DNA of 64,000 bases, taken from the NCBI RefSeq assembly GCF_032999765.1, contig NZ_CP136051.1, positions 806,001 through 870,000 on the forward strand. The letters are read 5' to 3'. A model generated the notes under the pieces. That model was given only the letters and a program-made list of their open reading frames with translations, made no database searches and was not told the origin of the DNA. Position 1 is the first letter of the stretch, and each line of letters opens with the position of its first letter. This document shows positions 62,548 to 64,000 of the stretch, in pieces. Both the position numbers and the translations under genes were made by a program. This stretch comes from Imperialibacter roseus (GTDB lineage: Bacteria; Bacteroidota; Bacteroidia; Cytophagales; Cyclobacteriaceae).

Positions 62548-63679
62548 AATTGGGATTTTCTTACTTTGGGCGCATGTGAGATCGAAGCCTTTGCTGTCTT
62601 CAACTAGCTGAAAAAAAAGCTCTCGTTTCAAGCCGCTCGGTAAACTGGTTCGGTGCAAACATACAACCCCTCATCCTGATCACGCCCACACCGCCATCGC
62701 TTTGCCCCCCTCTCTGGTCAATTCCTCCCGTCTCGGCCAGCGCACTTCGTAGGTGTAAATGACAGGTCTAAGGCCGTGACACCCCCCGCCCTGTTTTTCG
62801 CCCACGCCGCTTGCGCACATTCCCCTTACACTGGCGATTCACGCCCACACGGCCATCGCACCTGCAGTGAACAGTCAGTCTGCAAGGCCGCTGGACAACT
62901 ACAACCCAAGGACGGCTGTCTTGCTGGTGGCGCTGCAAGACAATGAAAAAGGCTACAACAAGGGCCTAAAAATGAATGTGGGCTGTTCAGGTAAGTTGAG
63001 TGTAGCTGGCTTGGATTCTCCGCCACAAAAGTTAATTTTATCATCGGCGTGGCTAAGATGGATTGGAAGCGGAGCTGCATTAAATTCCCACACTCATTTT
63101 AGGCAGGCGTTGTAGCCAATTGGGATTTTCTTACTTTGGGCGCATGTGAGATCGAAGCCTTTGCTGTCTTCAACTAGCTGAAAAAAAAGCTCTCGTTTCA
63201 AGCCGCTCGGTAAACTGGTTCGGTGCAAACATACAACCCCTCATCCTGATCACGCCCACACCGCCATCGCTTTGCCCCCCTCTCTGGTCAATTCCTCCCG
63301 TCTCGGCCAGCGCACTTCGTAGGTGTAAATGACAGGTCTAAGGCCGTGACACCCCCCGCCCTGTTTTTCGCCCACGCCGCTTGCGCACATTCCCCTTACA
63401 CTGGCGATTCACGCCCACACGGCCATCGCACCTGCAGTGAACAGTCAGTCTGCAAGGCCGCTGGACAACTACAACCCAAGGACGGCTGTCTTGCTGGTGG
63501 CGCTGCAAGACAATGAAAAAGGCTACAACAAGGGCCTAAAAATGAATGTGGGCTGTTCAGGTAAGTTGAGTGTAGCTGGCTTGGATTCTCCGCCACAAAA
63601 GTTAATTTTATCATCGGCGTGGCTAAGATGGATTGGAAGCGGAGCTGCATTAAATTCCCACACTCATTTTAGGCAGGCG
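62540..63679 (+). repeat. Two identical 570-bp cassettes in tandem (cassettes 2 and 3)
   Basis: Positions 62540-63109 and 63110-63679 look identical on reading, each containing an attC-like site at its end. They start at GTTGTAGCC, joined at 63109/63110. No convincing gene is present: the longest frames (82 and 84 codons, starting with GTG or cut by the palindrome) have no family motif and lie partly in the attC site. Each copy also contains a near-repeat of 20 bp (62691-62710 and 62841-62860, one mismatch). Integron cassettes without genes are known. The gap 62379-63706 is otherwise free of genes. Confidence 0.9.
62951..63117 (+). other. attC-like site of cassette 2
   Basis: The site begins GGCTACAAC (62951-62959) and ends GTTGTAGCC (63109-63117), two exact complements. 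Arms: AAGGGCCTAAAAATGAATGT and ACACTCATTTTAGGCAGGC, again with one extra A on the left arm. Conserved inner blocks match the site of cassette 1. Confidence 0.8.
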
Positions 63680-63687
63680 TTATGCAC
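63521..63687 (+). other. attC-like site of cassette 3
   Basis: Identical to the site of cassette 2 up to 63680. Its right edge reads GTTATGCAC (63679-63687), which belongs to the next, different cassette. The change of edge exactly at the GTT shows the recombination point. Confidence 0.8.
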
Positions 63688-63706
63688 AAAACCTTTCAGA
63701 ACGTAG

Positions 63707-64000
63707 ATGTATAGGGAACTGGAATATAAAAAGATCGCATCCGTATCTGCCATCGTTCTTATTTTCGATTTGTTTATCAACTTTCGAGACCCATTCGGAC
63801 AAGCACTAACTGACTTTATCTTTGACCTAATTGCCATCAATACCTTCTTTTTTTTGTTCCTCTGGCTGAAAAACGTGATGCTTTTTATTGGCTTTTTACT
63901 TTTTCTAGTGGCTTTCAATTTTGGACTAGTGGACAGTCCGTTGTTTGGACAAGACACTGGATCAGATAATCTAGATTTTATAGCAATTCTTCTCGATTTG
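63707..64000 (+). CDS. Cassette 4: partial small membrane protein (continues past the window)
   Basis: The frame from ATG at 63707 is open for 98 codons to the window end. It encodes MYRELEYKKIASVSAIVLIF..., with two to three membrane helices (about 11-26 and 40-77, hydrophobic with few charges). It lies 28 bp inside cassette 4, where a cassette gene should start. It resembles no family I can name. A minus-strand frame over the same bases is less likely because it covers the attC edge and lacks this hydrophobic pattern. Confidence 0.75.
   Translation, partial: MYRELEYKKIASVSAIVLIFDLFINFRDPFGQALTDFIFDLIAINTFFFLFLWLKNVMLFIGFLLFLVAFNFGLVDSPLFGQDTGSDNLDFIAILLDL

Larger units (their letters stand above)
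60316..64000 (+). mobile_element. Integron-like element: tyrosine recombinase plus cassette array (continues past the window)
   Basis: The recombinase gene is followed directly by a site GTTAGAGCC (61492-61500) and then cassettes 1 (61493-62539), 2 (62540-63109), 3 (63110-63679) and the start of 4 (63680 on). Each complete cassette carries at its end a ~165-bp imperfect palindrome. Its left edge is complementary to the cassette's own first bases: cassette 1 starts GTTAGAGCC and its site begins GGCTCTAAC; cassettes 2 and 3 start GTTGTAGCC and their sites begin GGCTACAAC. That is how integron cassettes join. The recombinase is oriented toward the array, unlike most integrons. Confidence 0.82.

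Noticed and set aside
62826-63115. Two short frames inside the repeated cassette (82 and 84 codons on opposite strands)
   Set aside because: They appear twice only because the cassette is duplicated. They overlap each other and the attC-like site, and the codons show no protein-like pattern.
63664-63957. 97-codon minus-strand frame in cassette 4
   Set aside because: It covers the attC edge and lies opposite a frame with clear membrane helices that begins at the expected distance from the cassette boundary.

Overview
The window comes from a Bacteroidota chromosome, most likely the order Cytophagales. The evidence is the SusC/SusD pair, TAnnTTTG-type promoters with almost no Shine-Dalgarno sequences, the N-succinyl/acetyl-ornithine route of arginine synthesis (argF' instead of argF), a methionine synthase split into two genes, an HU-HIG-type DNA-binding protein and PadR-linked FtsX permeases. 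No tRNA, rRNA, CRISPR array or insertion sequence was seen. Genus cannot be given from sequence reading alone.

1-13 kb: arginine cluster (tail of a probable acetyltransferase, argG, argC, argF', argB, argE-like, argH) interrupted by a SusC/SusD/lipoprotein unit with its own leader and terminator. argD is not in the cluster. 13-24 kb: a YdeI/OmdA-like protein, a cold-shock-domain protein, a PadR regulator overlapping a large FtsX permease, two DUF3857 transglutaminase-like proteins (one lacking catalytic residues), a secreted amidohydrolase, and a histidine kinase with a plant-ethylene-receptor-like membrane domain plus its receiver protein. 24-34 kb: two sugar-isomerase-like TIM barrels, a TonB-dependent receptor, a TMEM220 protein, Ppx/GppA, and a TPR histidine kinase/NarL regulator system. 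34-39 kb: a SAM-I riboswitch controlling split metH and metF. 39-43 kb: a partner-switching locus resembling SiaA/SiaB/SiaC (PP2C phosphatase, HATPase-like kinase, DUF1987 substrate) with extra small proteins. 43-59 kb: mostly housekeeping genes (HMG-CoA-lyase-like, DnaJ-TPR, dprA, MerR, CapA, M23 peptidase, alaS, gatB, thioredoxin-like lipoprotein, AlkD-like, M1 peptidase).

59-64 kb is the accessory and most unusual part. An array of eight 22-bp quasi-palindromic units, including a perfect 52-bp palindrome, precedes an HU-like gene. A 35-bp palindrome lies between a zinc-ribbon gene and a tyrosine recombinase gene. Directly after the recombinase comes a row of gene cassettes. Each cassette starts with GTT plus a variable core and ends with a ~165-bp imperfect palindrome whose left edge is the exact complement of that same cassette's own first bases. 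This is the signature of integron cassettes with attC sites. Four cassettes are visible: one lipoprotein gene, two identical 570-bp cassettes without a convincing gene, and one small membrane-protein gene cut by the window end. The recombinase lies in the same direction as, and upstream of, the array, the reverse of most integrons, and has no obvious IntI-specific insertion. It looks like a Bacteroidota integron of a non-classical type.
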